NCBI GenBank assembly: GCA_025937835.1
Contig: JAICQO010000018.1
Location: 25,169 to 89,168 of the forward strand
Length of the DNA stretch: 64,000 nucleotides
DNA from: Polyangiaceae bacterium
GTDB taxonomy: Bacteria; Myxococcota_A; Polyangia; Polyangiales; Polyangiaceae
Reading direction: 5' to 3'
Part shown: in pieces, positions 25,433 through 33,156 of the stretch
How the letters are laid out: each line of letters starts with the position of its first letter
Position numbering within the stretch: the first letter of the stretch is position 1
The notes under the pieces: model-generated
Database searches by the model: none
What the model was told of the DNA's origin: nothing
The model's input: only the letters and a program-made list of their open reading frames with translations
Translations under genes and position numbers: made by a program

Positions 25433-27075
25433 GGCTCTTCCTCCGCTTCGGGTTCGGGCGCCGGCGAAAGGAACGGCGTCGTCTGCGTCAGCGCCAGCAT
25501 CAGCAATTTCAGGTCGCCGCCGGAGCGCACGAACACGTCCTCCAGCTTGTCCAGCGTGCACGCATCGCCCGCGGTCTCGCCGCGCCCGAACGCATAGCGA
25601 AACCATTGCGTCGCGACGCAACGCTTCACCTGCGCGCTGGCGAGCAGCTTCTCCGAGAGCCCGGACACGCCCTGAAACGCGCCGTCCACGTCCGTCCCGA
25701 CCAGGTAGCCCGAGTCGTCGATCGCGTTCGTGCCCTCGCGCTCTCGGTAGCGTCCGGTCGCGTCGAAGTGCTCGAACCCGAAGCCCACCGGATCCAAGAG
25801 CTCGTGACAGGCATTGCACGCCGGATCCTCGCGGTGCTGCGCGAACCGCTCGCGCGTCGTCACTCGGTTCGCGGCGTCGAGCGGCGGCGGGAACACCACC
25901 AGATCGGGAGGAGGGGGCGCCGGGATCGTACACAGGAGCTGCGTTCGCACGAACTTCCCGCGGTGGATCGGCGAAGACTGGTTCGCGGTCGCGAACCGGC
26001 TCAGGATCGCGCCCTGACTCAGTATCCCGCGCCGCTCCTGCTCGGCCGGCAGCGCTGTCTTCACGAAAGCCTTCGCGTCGTTCGAAACCGGCGCCACGCC
26101 GTAGAAGTCCGCGACCAGTGGCGTCGCGTACGTGAACGAAGCTCCGAGCAGCGTCGACAGCTTGGCCCCCTCCTCCCAGATCACCCCCTCCACGAAGTGC
26201 AGCGTTTCCCCGCGCAAGAGCTCGCGCATCTCGTCGTTCCACCGCGGAAACAGCCGCCGATCCTTATCGACGAACTCCAGCTGAGAGAGCCCCAGCCAGT
26301 ACTCGTAGAAGTGCGAGAGCCCGCGCTTCGCCCGTGGCTCCTCGAGCATCCGTTGCGCTTGGGCCAGCACGTCCGCGGGCGACGCCAGCGCCCCCGCAGC
26401 GGCGGCATCCAGGAGCTCGTCGTCGGGCCCCGAGCCCCACAACAGAAACGATAGCCGCGAAGCCAACACCCACGGCGAGGCCAGCCCGCCCTCGCCGGCC
26501 GCTCGCTCCACGCGATACAAGAACTCCGGCGACAACAGTAGCGCTCCGATCACGCTCGCCGCGCCCTCCGTGAAGCTCGTCCCCGGCGCGTCGAACAACG
26601 CGTTCAGCTTCTCGCGCTCGCCGTCGTTCAGCTCACGCCGCATCAAGCGCCGTCCCCAGGACTCGACGAACCGCGACGCGCACTGGGCTTCGTCCTCAGC
26701 GCAAGGAGAAAGCGCCGCGACCTTCGCCGGGTCGCTCGACAGTGTCTCGATGACGGCCTCCGCCAGGCGCAGCTGCCCGTCCACGTGCAGATCCGTGACG
26801 GTGATCGTGTCGGCCTGGTTCTCGAACCCGTACGACTCCTCGTCCGGCGGCAATCCCGACGAGTCCACGCTCAGGCCGAGCGCATCCGAGATCGCGTTCT
26901 CCAGCTCGAACCGCGTCAGCCGCCGCAGCGACACCGGCTCGGGCAGCGCCTCGCAGCGCAAATCGAGCACGTCGACCCCGCTCGGCTCCGCCCCCGCCGG
27001 CGAGCCGTCGCTTCCGGCGCCGCAGCCGACCATGGCCGCGGCCAGCGCCGGAACGAGAGCCCTGAGAGCGATCAC
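25429..27075 (-). CDS. DUF1592/DUF1588/DUF1595-type exported protein with CxxCH motif
   Basis: A 548-residue lipoprotein. Using the GTG at 27075 gives a clean signal peptide ending in lipobox MVGC; a longer frame to 27135 only adds an Arg-rich tail. The domains follow the usual order: a DUF1587-like N-terminus (LRRLTRFELENAISDAL), DUF1595/DUF1592 central helices (PEFLYRVE, RLSFLLWGSGPDD, HFYEYWLGL), DUF1588 (RRGILSQGAILSRFA, then CNACHELLDPVGFGFEHFD) and a DUF1585 end. The CNACH sequence has the form of a c-type heme site and is conserved in this family. It is paired with DUF1552 as in planctomycetes. A role in breaking down polymers has been proposed for such gene sets but is not proved. Confidence 0.87.
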   Translation of the reverse strand: MIALRALVPALAAAMVGCGAGSDGSPAGAEPSGVDVLDLRCEALPEPVSLRRLTRFELENAISDALGLSVDSSGLPPDEESYGFENQADTITVTDLHVDGQLRLAEAVIETLSSDPAKVAALSPCAEDEAQCASRFVESWGRRLMRRELNDGEREKLNALFDAPGTSFTEGAASVIGALLLSPEFLYRVERAAGEGGLASPWVLASRLSFLLWGSGPDDELLDAAAAGALASPADVLAQAQRMLEEPRAKRGLSHFYEYWLGLSQLEFVDKDRRLFPRWNDEMRELLRGETLHFVEGVIWEEGAKLSTLLGASFTYATPLVADFYGVAPVSNDAKAFVKTALPAEQERRGILSQGAILSRFATANQSSPIHRGKFVRTQLLCTIPAPPPPDLVVFPPPLDAANRVTTRERFAQHREDPACNACHELLDPVGFGFEHFDATGRYREREGTNAIDDSGYLVGTDVDGAFQGVSGLSEKLLASAQVKRCVATQWFRYAFGRGETAGDACTLDKLEDVFVRSGGDLKLLMLALTQTTPFLSPAPEPEAEEEP

Positions 27076-27131
27076 GCCGTGCCTATGTAGGGACGCCCGG
27101 GGAGCGATCCCTTTTCGTCGCCGAAGCTGAG

Positions 27132-27147
27132 CCAAATTTTAATTCGG
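27132..27147. promoter_or_regulatory. AT-rich imperfect palindrome in divergent gap
   Basis: CCAAATT-TT-AATTCGG, with one mismatch between arms, stands out in a GC-rich setting. It lies between the divergent starts of the DUF1592-type gene and the small Cys-rich lipoprotein gene, where both promoters should be. It could be a regulator site or simply an AT-rich promoter core. Confidence 0.3.
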
Positions 27148-27189
27148 TCCCCACCTATGGCCGACGCACCCACGAGGAGCTCGGCGCCC

Positions 27190-27744
27190 ATGGATGATGG
27201 ACTTTGGATGGTCTTGTTGCTGACCCTCGCCCCGAGTTGCGGCGGAAGAGCCGAAAGCAACGAGCCGGAAGCGCCTCCAAGCGTCGGGGACGTGTGCATT
27301 TCCGAGCTCGAGGACGAGGGCGCCTTCACCGGTTTCACTGCCAGCGAGGTCCTGGTCGAAACCGCGTCAGCTGCGTGCGCAACGGGCGTCTGTGTCGTGC
27401 ACGGCTTCCAGGGGCGCGTCAGTTGTCCCTACGGGCAGAGCGCGGCGTCGGACGGCTGTGTCACTCCATTTGGCGCAGAGCCCGTGAGTGTCGCGGTTCA
27501 GCCTCAGCTCGTGGAGCGGCCACCGAGCATCGGGTCCGTCTGCAGCTGCCCCTGTGACGGCGCAGGCGCGGGGCCCTACTGCACCTGCCCTTCCACCATG
27601 GTGTGTGTCGACTTCGTCGGGGCCACCGCCGTCGACCTGAACCTGGATTCGTACTGCGTGCCCAGGGGCTCCCTGAATTTTCGTGCCGTGGGCGGCGGCG
27701 TTTGTGAAGCGGGAGCAGCGAATTGCGAGGACCGCGTGCCGTGA
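27190..27744 (+). CDS. Small Cys-rich lipoprotein of unknown function
   Basis: A 184-residue protein with a probable lipoprotein signal from ATG 27190 (hydrophobic LWMVLLLTLAPSC, lipidated Cys near residue 17). An upstream in-frame ATG at 27157 would add eleven residues. The mature part has about 15 cysteines in closely spaced pairs (ACATGVC, CSCPCDG, YCTCPSTMVC), so it is a disulfide-rich exported protein. No family is recognised. It ends 4 bp before the converging GST gene. Confidence 0.62.
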   Translation: MDDGLWMVLLLTLAPSCGGRAESNEPEAPPSVGDVCISELEDEGAFTGFTASEVLVETASAACATGVCVVHGFQGRVSCPYGQSAASDGCVTPFGAEPVSVAVQPQLVERPPSIGSVCSCPCDGAGAGPYCTCPSTMVCVDFVGATAVDLNLDSYCVPRGSLNFRAVGGGVCEAGAANCEDRVP

Positions 27745-27748
27745 GCCC

Positions 27749-28387
27749 TTACGCCGCCTGGACGCGCTCGCAATAAGCGGCGAAGGCGCGCTCCCATGCC
27801 GGCCGTCCCAGGCAGCGCGCCCGGTACGCGAGCACGTTTGCGCAGGGCTCGAGTAGCCCCGGATCGGTGCCACCGCCCAGCACGTGCGTCATGAGGATGT
27901 CGGCGACCGTGAACTGGTCCGTCGCGACGAACTCACGCCCTGCAAGCCAGCCGTCGAGCTGTTGGACGCGCATCGCTCCCCAGCCACGCAGCGCCTCGCT
28001 CGGCTTCGTGCCCTTGCCGCCGCTCAGATTCACGAACCAGTGCGACAGCAGAGGTAGCTCCACCGTGCTCAGCGCGGCCACGCTCCAGCGCAACACCTGA
28101 GCCTCGCCCGCCAGATCGCGCGGCATCAGCTTGCCGCTCTGGCGCCCCAAGTAGAGCAGGATCGCTCCCGACTCCGTCACCACCGTCCCGTCGTCATCGA
28201 TCGCCGGGATCTGCCCGAACGGATTCACCGCGCGGTACTCCGCCGAATCCAGATCGTGGTTCGGATGATCCAGCCCCACGATCTCGTACCCGAGCCCCAT
28301 CTCTTCCAGCGCCCACAGCACCCGCAAGTCCCGCGTGTTGCCGCGCGCCCCGCGATTCACGCGAGCAAATCCGTAAACCTTGAGCAT
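27749..28387 (-). CDS. Glutathione S-transferase family protein
   Basis: A 212-residue protein with the two-domain GST layout. The N-terminal thioredoxin-like domain begins MLKVYGF, with the glutathione-contacting NPFGQIPAIDDDG and VVTESGAILLYLG (the ESxAI motif). An all-helical C-terminal domain includes the capping motif DQFTVADILMTHVL. Start ATG 28387 matches the usual N-terminus; the longer frame adds an unrelated basic tail. Substrate is unknown. It is divergent from the lipoprotein gene at 28511. Confidence 0.88.
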   Translation of the reverse strand: MLKVYGFARVNRGARGNTRDLRVLWALEEMGLGYEIVGLDHPNHDLDSAEYRAVNPFGQIPAIDDDGTVVTESGAILLYLGRQSGKLMPRDLAGEAQVLRWSVAALSTVELPLLSHWFVNLSGGKGTKPSEALRGWGAMRVQQLDGWLAGREFVATDQFTVADILMTHVLGGGTDPGLLEPCANVLAYRARCLGRPAWERAFAAYCERVQAA

Positions 28388-28510
28388 GCGCGAGTTATAC
28401 CCGAGCCGGGCTCTCGGCCGAGCCTGGCGAGCCGTCACTGCCAGATGCGTCGGATCAGACTCCCAGCGCCGTTGCTAGGCACGAACAGCCGGACTATTGA
28501 AGGACTGACG

Positions 28511-29125
28511 ATGCGGAGTGTTTGGGGATCGAGCGTTTCGGGGTTGATGATCGCGGGCTTGCTGTTGGGCTGCGGTGGGCACGTGACGCTCCAGGCGCCG
28601 GCTGCGAACGCTGCCGAATCCGAGCGGCTCCGTGCTTATGAGCGCCTGCGGCCGATTGATCGATCGGTCACACGCAAATCGGAGCCGTCGCCGGATCTGG
28701 GCAAGCGCAACCGTACGTCCCACCGGACCGACTACATCGTGCTCGGCAACGGTCAACGGGTCGAGCACGTTCAAGACCTGCTGCCCGTCGTCCCATCCGA
28801 TTCGAGCATGGCGAGTGACGTGCGCGCGAGCTCAGCGCTGGGTGTGCTCGGTACCGGAATGATCGTCGTCGGCATCGTGGCGGCGGCGGGCGCCGGTGTG
28901 TTGGTGATCGCGAAACCCGACGAATACCCTGGAGGACTCACGTGGGGCTGTGCTGGGGCGTCCGGCTTGGCGTTCGGCATCGGGTTCGGTGCTCGGGTCC
29001 AGTCCGGGCATCGCGCAAGCCGCGCTTTCAGCGCCTACGACCACGCCCTCCGGCGTCACCTCGACCTCTGCGAGACCGGGGGTGTGCTCGCTACGTGTAA
29101 ACACCTACCGCCGGTAGTTCCATGA
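28511..29125 (+). CDS. Lipoprotein/membrane protein of unknown function
   Basis: A 204-residue protein. MRSVWGSSVSGLMIAGLLLGC gives a lipoprotein signal with lipobox LLGC. Two further hydrophobic Gly/Ala-rich stretches (about residues 113-136 and 145-163) could be membrane segments near the middle of the chain. No family is recognised. The ATG was chosen because it starts the signal peptide. Its TGA overlaps the ATG of the YdeI-like gene by 4 bp, so the two are coupled. Confidence 0.6.
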   Translation: MRSVWGSSVSGLMIAGLLLGCGGHVTLQAPAANAAESERLRAYERLRPIDRSVTRKSEPSPDLGKRNRTSHRTDYIVLGNGQRVEHVQDLLPVVPSDSSMASDVRASSALGVLGTGMIVVGIVAAAGAGVLVIAKPDEYPGGLTWGCAGASGLAFGIGFGARVQSGHRASRAFSAYDHALRRHLDLCETGGVLATCKHLPPVVP

Positions 29126-29715
29126 AGAACAAGACCGCACCGGCAGCAGAGCTGCCGACCCTGTCCTTTGCGACGCCGCGCGCGTTCTCGAAGTGGCTCG
29201 CTGGCCATCACGCTTCGTCACGCGGTATCTGGCTGAGGCTCGCGAAGAAGGCGTCGGGCATTCCTTCCGTCACCTACGCCGAGGCGGTCGAGGTGGCGCT
29301 CACCTGGGGCTGGATCGACGGACAGAAGCAGCGCGGCGACGAAACCTCCTGGCTTCAGAAGTTCACGCCGCGCGGCGCAAAGAGCGTCTGGTCCAAGATC
29401 AACCGCGAGAAGGCGCTGAAGCTGATCGAGGCGGGCACGATGCAACCAGCAGGGCTCGCGCAGGTCGAACGCGCCAAGCAGGACGGGCGCTGGGACGTTG
29501 CCTACGATTCACCGAGCCGCGCGACGGTGCCCGAGGACCTCCAAGCGGCTCTCGCGAAGAACAAGCAGGCCGCCGCCTTCTTCAAAACACTGAATTCGGC
29601 GAACCGTTACGCCGTGCTGTGGCGCGTCCAAACGGCGAAGAAGGCTGAAACGCGCGAAAAGCGCATCGCCACGCTGGTAGCAATGCTCGCCCGCGGAGAG
29701 AAGCTGCATCCTTGA
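29122..29715 (+). CDS. YdeI/OmpD-associated family protein
   Basis: A 197-residue cytoplasmic protein of the YdeI (bacteriocin-protection/OmpD-associated) family. The segments RGIWLRLAKK, TYAEAVEVALTWGWIDGQK, FTPRGAKSVWSKINREKA and the C-terminal NRYAVLWRVQTAKKAETREKRI are diagnostic. Basic residues cluster at the end. The biochemical role of the family is not settled. It is translationally coupled to the preceding lipoprotein gene, an unusual neighbour. Confidence 0.86.
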   Translation: MKNKTAPAAELPTLSFATPRAFSKWLAGHHASSRGIWLRLAKKASGIPSVTYAEAVEVALTWGWIDGQKQRGDETSWLQKFTPRGAKSVWSKINREKALKLIEAGTMQPAGLAQVERAKQDGRWDVAYDSPSRATVPEDLQAALAKNKQAAAFFKTLNSANRYAVLWRVQTAKKAETREKRIATLVAMLARGEKLHP

Positions 29716-29725
29716 ACAGCGAGGG

Positions 29726-30349
29726 ATGACGACGCTGGGCCCCGAGCTACTCGAACGATTGGACACGGAGCTAGCGGCCGCCGCAGTAGCGCGCGGGCAG
29801 GTCACCGTGACTGGCGACTGGACCTCGCGCACGCGGCGGACCTACCAGGCAGCCGAGCAGCTCGGTTCCGGAGCGGGACCCTACGTCGAGGTTGTCGACC
29901 AACTCTGGAATGGCCGCTTGTGCGGCGCGCACCCGTTCACGGGCATTGCGTTCATGCACACCGAGTCTGGGCTGTATTGGGCCAAGGCCGCGCATCTGTC
30001 CGCGGAGCTTGGTATTCGCGTGTCCGTGCACGGGACGAAGGACGACACTGATGGCGTCATGTTTTCCGCTGGGCTCGACGACGCTTTCTTGCCGGCAGTC
30101 CCCGCGGATCGGGCCTTCGACCATCCGTCGGAGTGCTTGCTTGCCACCGAGGTCGTTCCCTTGGGTCGCGTCTCCTGCGTTGCTCGCGCGGGTGGAAACG
30201 CATTTTTCGTCGTGCTGTTCGCGGCTTATTCGGTCAAGTTCGGACGCAATCGGCTGTGGCGGCTTCGGGATCCTATTGCTGATCGACTAGCGCCCGACCT
30301 TCGCGAGCTGCTGACGCGCCGCAGGGCCGGCAGTACGCCCGGATTCTAG
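29726..30349 (+). CDS. Hypothetical protein of 207 residues
   Basis: A soluble protein with no signal peptide, starting at an ATG with GAGGG directly in front and only 10 bp after the YdeI-like gene. It is mixed alpha/beta, with aromatic and Gly-rich stretches such as GLYWAKAAHLSAELGIRV and GGNAFFVVLFAAY. I recognise no domain or active-site motif. Tight spacing suggests co-transcription with the two upstream genes. Confidence 0.6.
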   Translation: MTTLGPELLERLDTELAAAAVARGQVTVTGDWTSRTRRTYQAAEQLGSGAGPYVEVVDQLWNGRLCGAHPFTGIAFMHTESGLYWAKAAHLSAELGIRVSVHGTKDDTDGVMFSAGLDDAFLPAVPADRAFDHPSECLLATEVVPLGRVSCVARAGGNAFFVVLFAAYSVKFGRNRLWRLRDPIADRLAPDLRELLTRRRAGSTPGF

Positions 30350-30547
30350 CCGGCTTCAATCCCAGCCATGCGGAGCGATCCTACCGTTCGAGCCCTCGAG
30401 CGCTGGCTACGAAACAAGACGTCAGAGCACTTCAGAACCTGGCTCGTGGCCGCGGACAATCGCATGCTCGTTGCGGAGCTTGGCACGACACTGTCGACCT
30501 TGCGCCAGGGCGCTCGGTCGCCACCGGTGCTACGCTCGCGCGCGGGC

Positions 30548-31279
30548 ATGGCGAAACGTTGGCAATGGCTAGGTGTGTTGTTCTCGGTGGTCACGGTGGT
30601 CTCGGCGTGCGGAGGAGAGTCCCGCAACGAGCCCGAGAACCCCGAGCCCGAGAACCCCGAGCCCGAGAATACGGAGCTCGAGTGCAGCGAGGTTCGCGAC
30701 CAATCGCTAGCCATCTTGGTGGAAGCCGAAGCGAACGCGCCGGCTGAGTGTCGCTCTGCCAGCGATTGCCGCTTGTTCACGGGAATCACGAAATGCAGCT
30801 ACGGTTGCGGCTGGGTCGTCGCCACGACCGACGAGGCACCCCTGAAGGACGCAGTCGACGAGGCGAACGCGCTGTGTCGCGACGAGTGCCGACAACCTGC
30901 ACCTCCTTGCGTTCCGACGAAGAACGTCGCCGACTGTGTTTCCGGCAAGTGCGTGGTGGTTGACGAGCTACATCGGGAGGATTGCGCTGCGGTGCGCTCC
31001 AAATCGCTGACACTGCTGTCCGTGGCCGTAGCGAACGCTCCGTTGGCGTGCGACTCCTCGAGCGACTGCAAGCTGTTCGGGAGGCGCCCCAAATGCGTCT
31101 ACGACTGTGGCTTCTCGGCGCCGACGACGGACCTTGCGCCGCTCGAGTCCGCGGTTGCCCAAGTCGACGCGCTCTGCCCGGACGAGTGCATTCAGGTCCC
31201 GTCCTCGTGTGGCGGCCCGAGACCCCAGCAGTCCGTCCATTGCGTGGACGGCGGCTGCGTGCTCGAAGAGAACGAATAG
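30548..31279 (+). CDS. Lipoprotein with duplicated Cys-rich domain
   Basis: A 243-residue lipoprotein. From ATG 30548 the signal runs to lipobox VSAC (Cys near residue 20). A Pro-Glu-Asn repeat linker (EPENP three times) leads to two tandem domains of about 90 residues, each with about eight cysteines in the same order: C-x-EVR/AVR..., C-x4-S-DC-LF, KC-x2-CG, ALC-x-DEC, C and GKC/GGC. The two copies align well, showing an internal duplication. An in-frame upstream ATG (30368) would give a 60-residue extension without a signal and is less likely. Function unknown; binding or surface role is a guess. Confidence 0.72.
   Translation: MAKRWQWLGVLFSVVTVVSACGGESRNEPENPEPENPEPENTELECSEVRDQSLAILVEAEANAPAECRSASDCRLFTGITKCSYGCGWVVATTDEAPLKDAVDEANALCRDECRQPAPPCVPTKNVADCVSGKCVVVDELHREDCAAVRSKSLTLLSVAVANAPLACDSSSDCKLFGRRPKCVYDCGFSAPTTDLAPLESAVAQVDALCPDECIQVPSSCGGPRPQQSVHCVDGGCVLEENE
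30629..30670 (+). repeat. 15-bp tandem repeat encoding EPENP
   Basis: Nearly three copies of the unit GAGCCCGAGAACCCC stand head to tail in the linker part of the duplicated-domain lipoprotein. The period of 15 keeps the frame, so copy number could vary without breaking the gene and would change linker length. Confidence 0.75.
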
Positions 31280-31336
31280 CGCCCAGGCGCGCTATCGCTC
31301 TTGAGCGCGACGCCCGGCGTTGTCTCCCGCGTCGTT

Positions 31337-31356
31337 TGGCATTATTGTCTCTGCCA
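31337..31356. promoter_or_regulatory. Candidate operator of the RES-Xre module
   Basis: TGGCA and TGCCA form a 5-bp inverted repeat with a 10-bp spacer, ending one base before the antitoxin ATG region. The AT-rich spacer (TTATTG) could hold a promoter -10 element. Antitoxins of this family commonly repress their own operon by binding such repeats; that this site is used is inference. Confidence 0.4.
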
Positions 31357-31357
31357 G

Positions 31358-31795
31358 ATGGCAGAACCGGCCCAAGTTCACGTGAGCGATCTACTGGGCG
31401 GGAAAAAGGTGCTCGGGCGCATTTCCGAGACGGAGGGCATGCTTCGCAGAGTTCGCGATGGCTTGCCCTACGCTTCGCTGGAAGCGCTCACCATCCAGCT
31501 CGGGCTCGAGCCTGGAGACATCGGGGCAGTGGTCGGGATCCCGCCGCGAACGCTGGCTCGGCGTAAGCACACTCGCCAACTCTCGCCGATCGAGTCGGAC
31601 CGGCTGTATCGGCTCGCCTACGTGACGCACGTGGCTTCGGCTGCGCTCGGCGGCGTGAGCGCTGCGCGACGATGGTTGTCCCAAGCCAATCGATCGCTCG
31701 GTGGCGTCGCCCCCCTGAGCCTGCTGGACACGGATATCGGTTGCCGGCGAGTGGAAGAAGCGCTCGTTCGCCTCAACTACGGCCTGTACGCCTAG
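31358..31795 (+). CDS. Xre/MbcA/ParS-type antitoxin
   Basis: A 145-residue antitoxin of the Xre/MbcA/ParS type (DUF2384 toxin-binding domain). A helix-turn-helix-like region (about residues 48-75, LTIQLGLEPGDIGAVVGIPPRTLARR) is followed by the C-terminal domain with the characteristic RWLSQANRSLGGVAPLSLLDTDIGCRRVEEALVRLNYG. In known RES-Xre systems this domain caps the toxin active site. ATG 31358 is chosen over an upstream alternative at 31301, because the longer start would run through the putative operator and lacks similarity to the family. The toxin GTG start overlaps its stop. Confidence 0.88.
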   Translation: MAEPAQVHVSDLLGGKKVLGRISETEGMLRRVRDGLPYASLEALTIQLGLEPGDIGAVVGIPPRTLARRKHTRQLSPIESDRLYRLAYVTHVASAALGGVSAARRWLSQANRSLGGVAPLSLLDTDIGCRRVEEALVRLNYGLYA

Positions 31796-32259
31796 TGCGA
31801 GTCTTCCGCATCGCGCGCAAGCCCTTCGCTCGCGACCCCTTGGACGGTCGGGGTGGGATCTTCGCTTCAGGGCGCTGGCACACTCGGGGTCGATTGGTCT
31901 GCTATGCGTCGGACTCACTGGCGCTGGCGAGCCTGGAGATCCTCGTTCACTGCGACCGCGATCTGGTGCCTGAAGATTTGATCGCGATCGAGATCAGGGT
32001 GCCGAAGAGCGTGTCCATGGAGAGCATCGAGCCGCGAGCGCTGCCGCGCAAATGGCGGTCGTATCCGGCACCCCGGTCGCTCCAGAGCCAGGGAAACGCC
32101 TGGCTCGACGGAGGCTCAGCGTGCCTCCTGCGAGTTCCGTCCGCATTGATCCCGTCGGAAAGCAATTTCCTCATCAACCCAGCTCACCCCGACTGTCGAA
32201 AACTGCGTGTGGTTCGAAAGACCGCGTTCCATTTCGATGATCGATTGAAAGCCCGCTGA
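31795..32259 (+). CDS. RES domain toxin
   Basis: A 154-residue RES-domain protein, a toxin family known to degrade NAD+. Its GTG start shares one base with the antitoxin stop codon (TAGTG), so translation is coupled. The motifs match the family: G-RW with R27, YAS with Y37, LASLEILVH with E48, and the C-terminal ESNFLINPAHPD segment around residues 122-133 holding the conserved serine/asparagine. All the residues known to form the NAD+ pocket in the family (Arg, Tyr, Glu, Ser) have plausible equivalents, so the toxin looks intact. Confidence 0.88.
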   Translation: MRVFRIARKPFARDPLDGRGGIFASGRWHTRGRLVCYASDSLALASLEILVHCDRDLVPEDLIAIEIRVPKSVSMESIEPRALPRKWRSYPAPRSLQSQGNAWLDGGSACLLRVPSALIPSESNFLINPAHPDCRKLRVVRKTAFHFDDRLKAR

Positions 32260-32334
32260 GTCGCGGAAAAGCCCTCAGCGCCGCGGCGCCAAAGCCGCGG
32301 GAATGAAAGCCGCTCGCCGCGTGTCTCCTCGATC

Positions 32335-33024
32335 TTGCCGAGTCTTCGAGCATCGAGCCTGATAGCGGGGTTATTCGCAGTGAGCTGTGTGCTCACGGAT
32401 CCAGCGTCGACGGCCGCGGCGGCGGATGCGATCTGGGACGGACTGCCCGGCGATCGCTACGCGCTCGACGACAGGGAGCGCTACGTTGAATCGCCGCGGA
32501 AGAGCTGCGATCCGGGTGCGATGATCACGTACCGCGGGACCAAGCTGCGGTACTCGGTGCCGGTGACGGTGCACAGCGCGTTCCGTGAACGACTGGAGCG
32601 ATTCGAGACGGTCGCTGCGGAAGTTGCCACTCGGGTGTACGGACGCACGCCGCAGCGGATCCGGCATGCGGGCGGGTACAACTGCCGCACGTCGACCGGG
32701 CGGCACCGCGGGCGGCTGAGCGAGCATGCCCTGGGCAACGCCATCGACATCGTCGGCTTCGACTTCGGCCCCGCGAAGAAGACGGACGTGCTCCCGGCGG
32801 ATCTGCCGAAACCGCTGCGCCACGGGTTCCAGGTACGCGTGCAAAAGCACTGGGGCTCGAGTCGCAGCGCTTCCGCCGCGCTGCACGCCCGCTTCTTACG
32901 CGAGCTCACGGAGGAGCTCAGAGATCGGCGTGACATCTTCCGCGGCTTGATTGGCCCGGCGGATCCGAAGCACGCCGATCATCTGCACTTCGACGTTTCT
33001 CCCTGGCGTTACGTGAGGCTCTAG
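32335..33024 (+). CDS. Extensin-like (PF06904-type) exported protein
   Basis: A 229-residue exported protein with a C-terminal extensin-like domain related to D,D-peptidases of the M15/LAS fold. GYNCRTSTGRHRGRLSEHALGNAIDIVGF (split here: RLSEHALGNAIDI) and HADHLHFDVSPWRY supply the zinc-type His and Asp residues. Other conserved cysteines are C58 and C122 in the disulfide-bearing positions. The start is a TTG; no in-frame ATG or GTG gives a signal peptide, and LIAGLFAVSCVL after it is a good secretion signal. Probable role: acting on or binding peptidoglycan in the periplasm. Confidence 0.82.
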   Translation: MPSLRASSLIAGLFAVSCVLTDPASTAAAADAIWDGLPGDRYALDDRERYVESPRKSCDPGAMITYRGTKLRYSVPVTVHSAFRERLERFETVAAEVATRVYGRTPQRIRHAGGYNCRTSTGRHRGRLSEHALGNAIDIVGFDFGPAKKTDVLPADLPKPLRHGFQVRVQKHWGSSRSASAALHARFLRELTEELRDRRDIFRGLIGPADPKHADHLHFDVSPWRYVRL

Positions 33025-33098
33025 AGCGACAAACGCTTAGGAATCTGCCGAGATTGGCGGAAAACTCCGACGAAAGGCGTGAGCGCGTGGGGAGGGGC

Positions 33099-33144
33099 CC
33101 CGCCGAATTCACTTCGGCGGGGAGGGGCGGCGCGTGCCGCCCCT
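33099..33144. terminator. Two tandem strong hairpins between convergent genes
   Basis: First hairpin: CCCGCCGAA paired with TTCGGCGGG around a 5-base loop (33100-33122). Second: AGGGGCGGC paired with GCCGCCCCT around a 4-base loop (33123-33144). They sit between the stops of the extensin-like gene and the metalloprotease gene, so they can terminate or insulate both directions. There is no T-run. Confidence 0.6.
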
Positions 33145-33156
33145 GAGAACAGAACC

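Noticed and set aside
30368..30547. N-terminal extension of the duplicated-domain lipoprotein
   Set aside because: It places a lipoprotein signal 60 residues inside the protein; ATG 30548 begins the signal directly.
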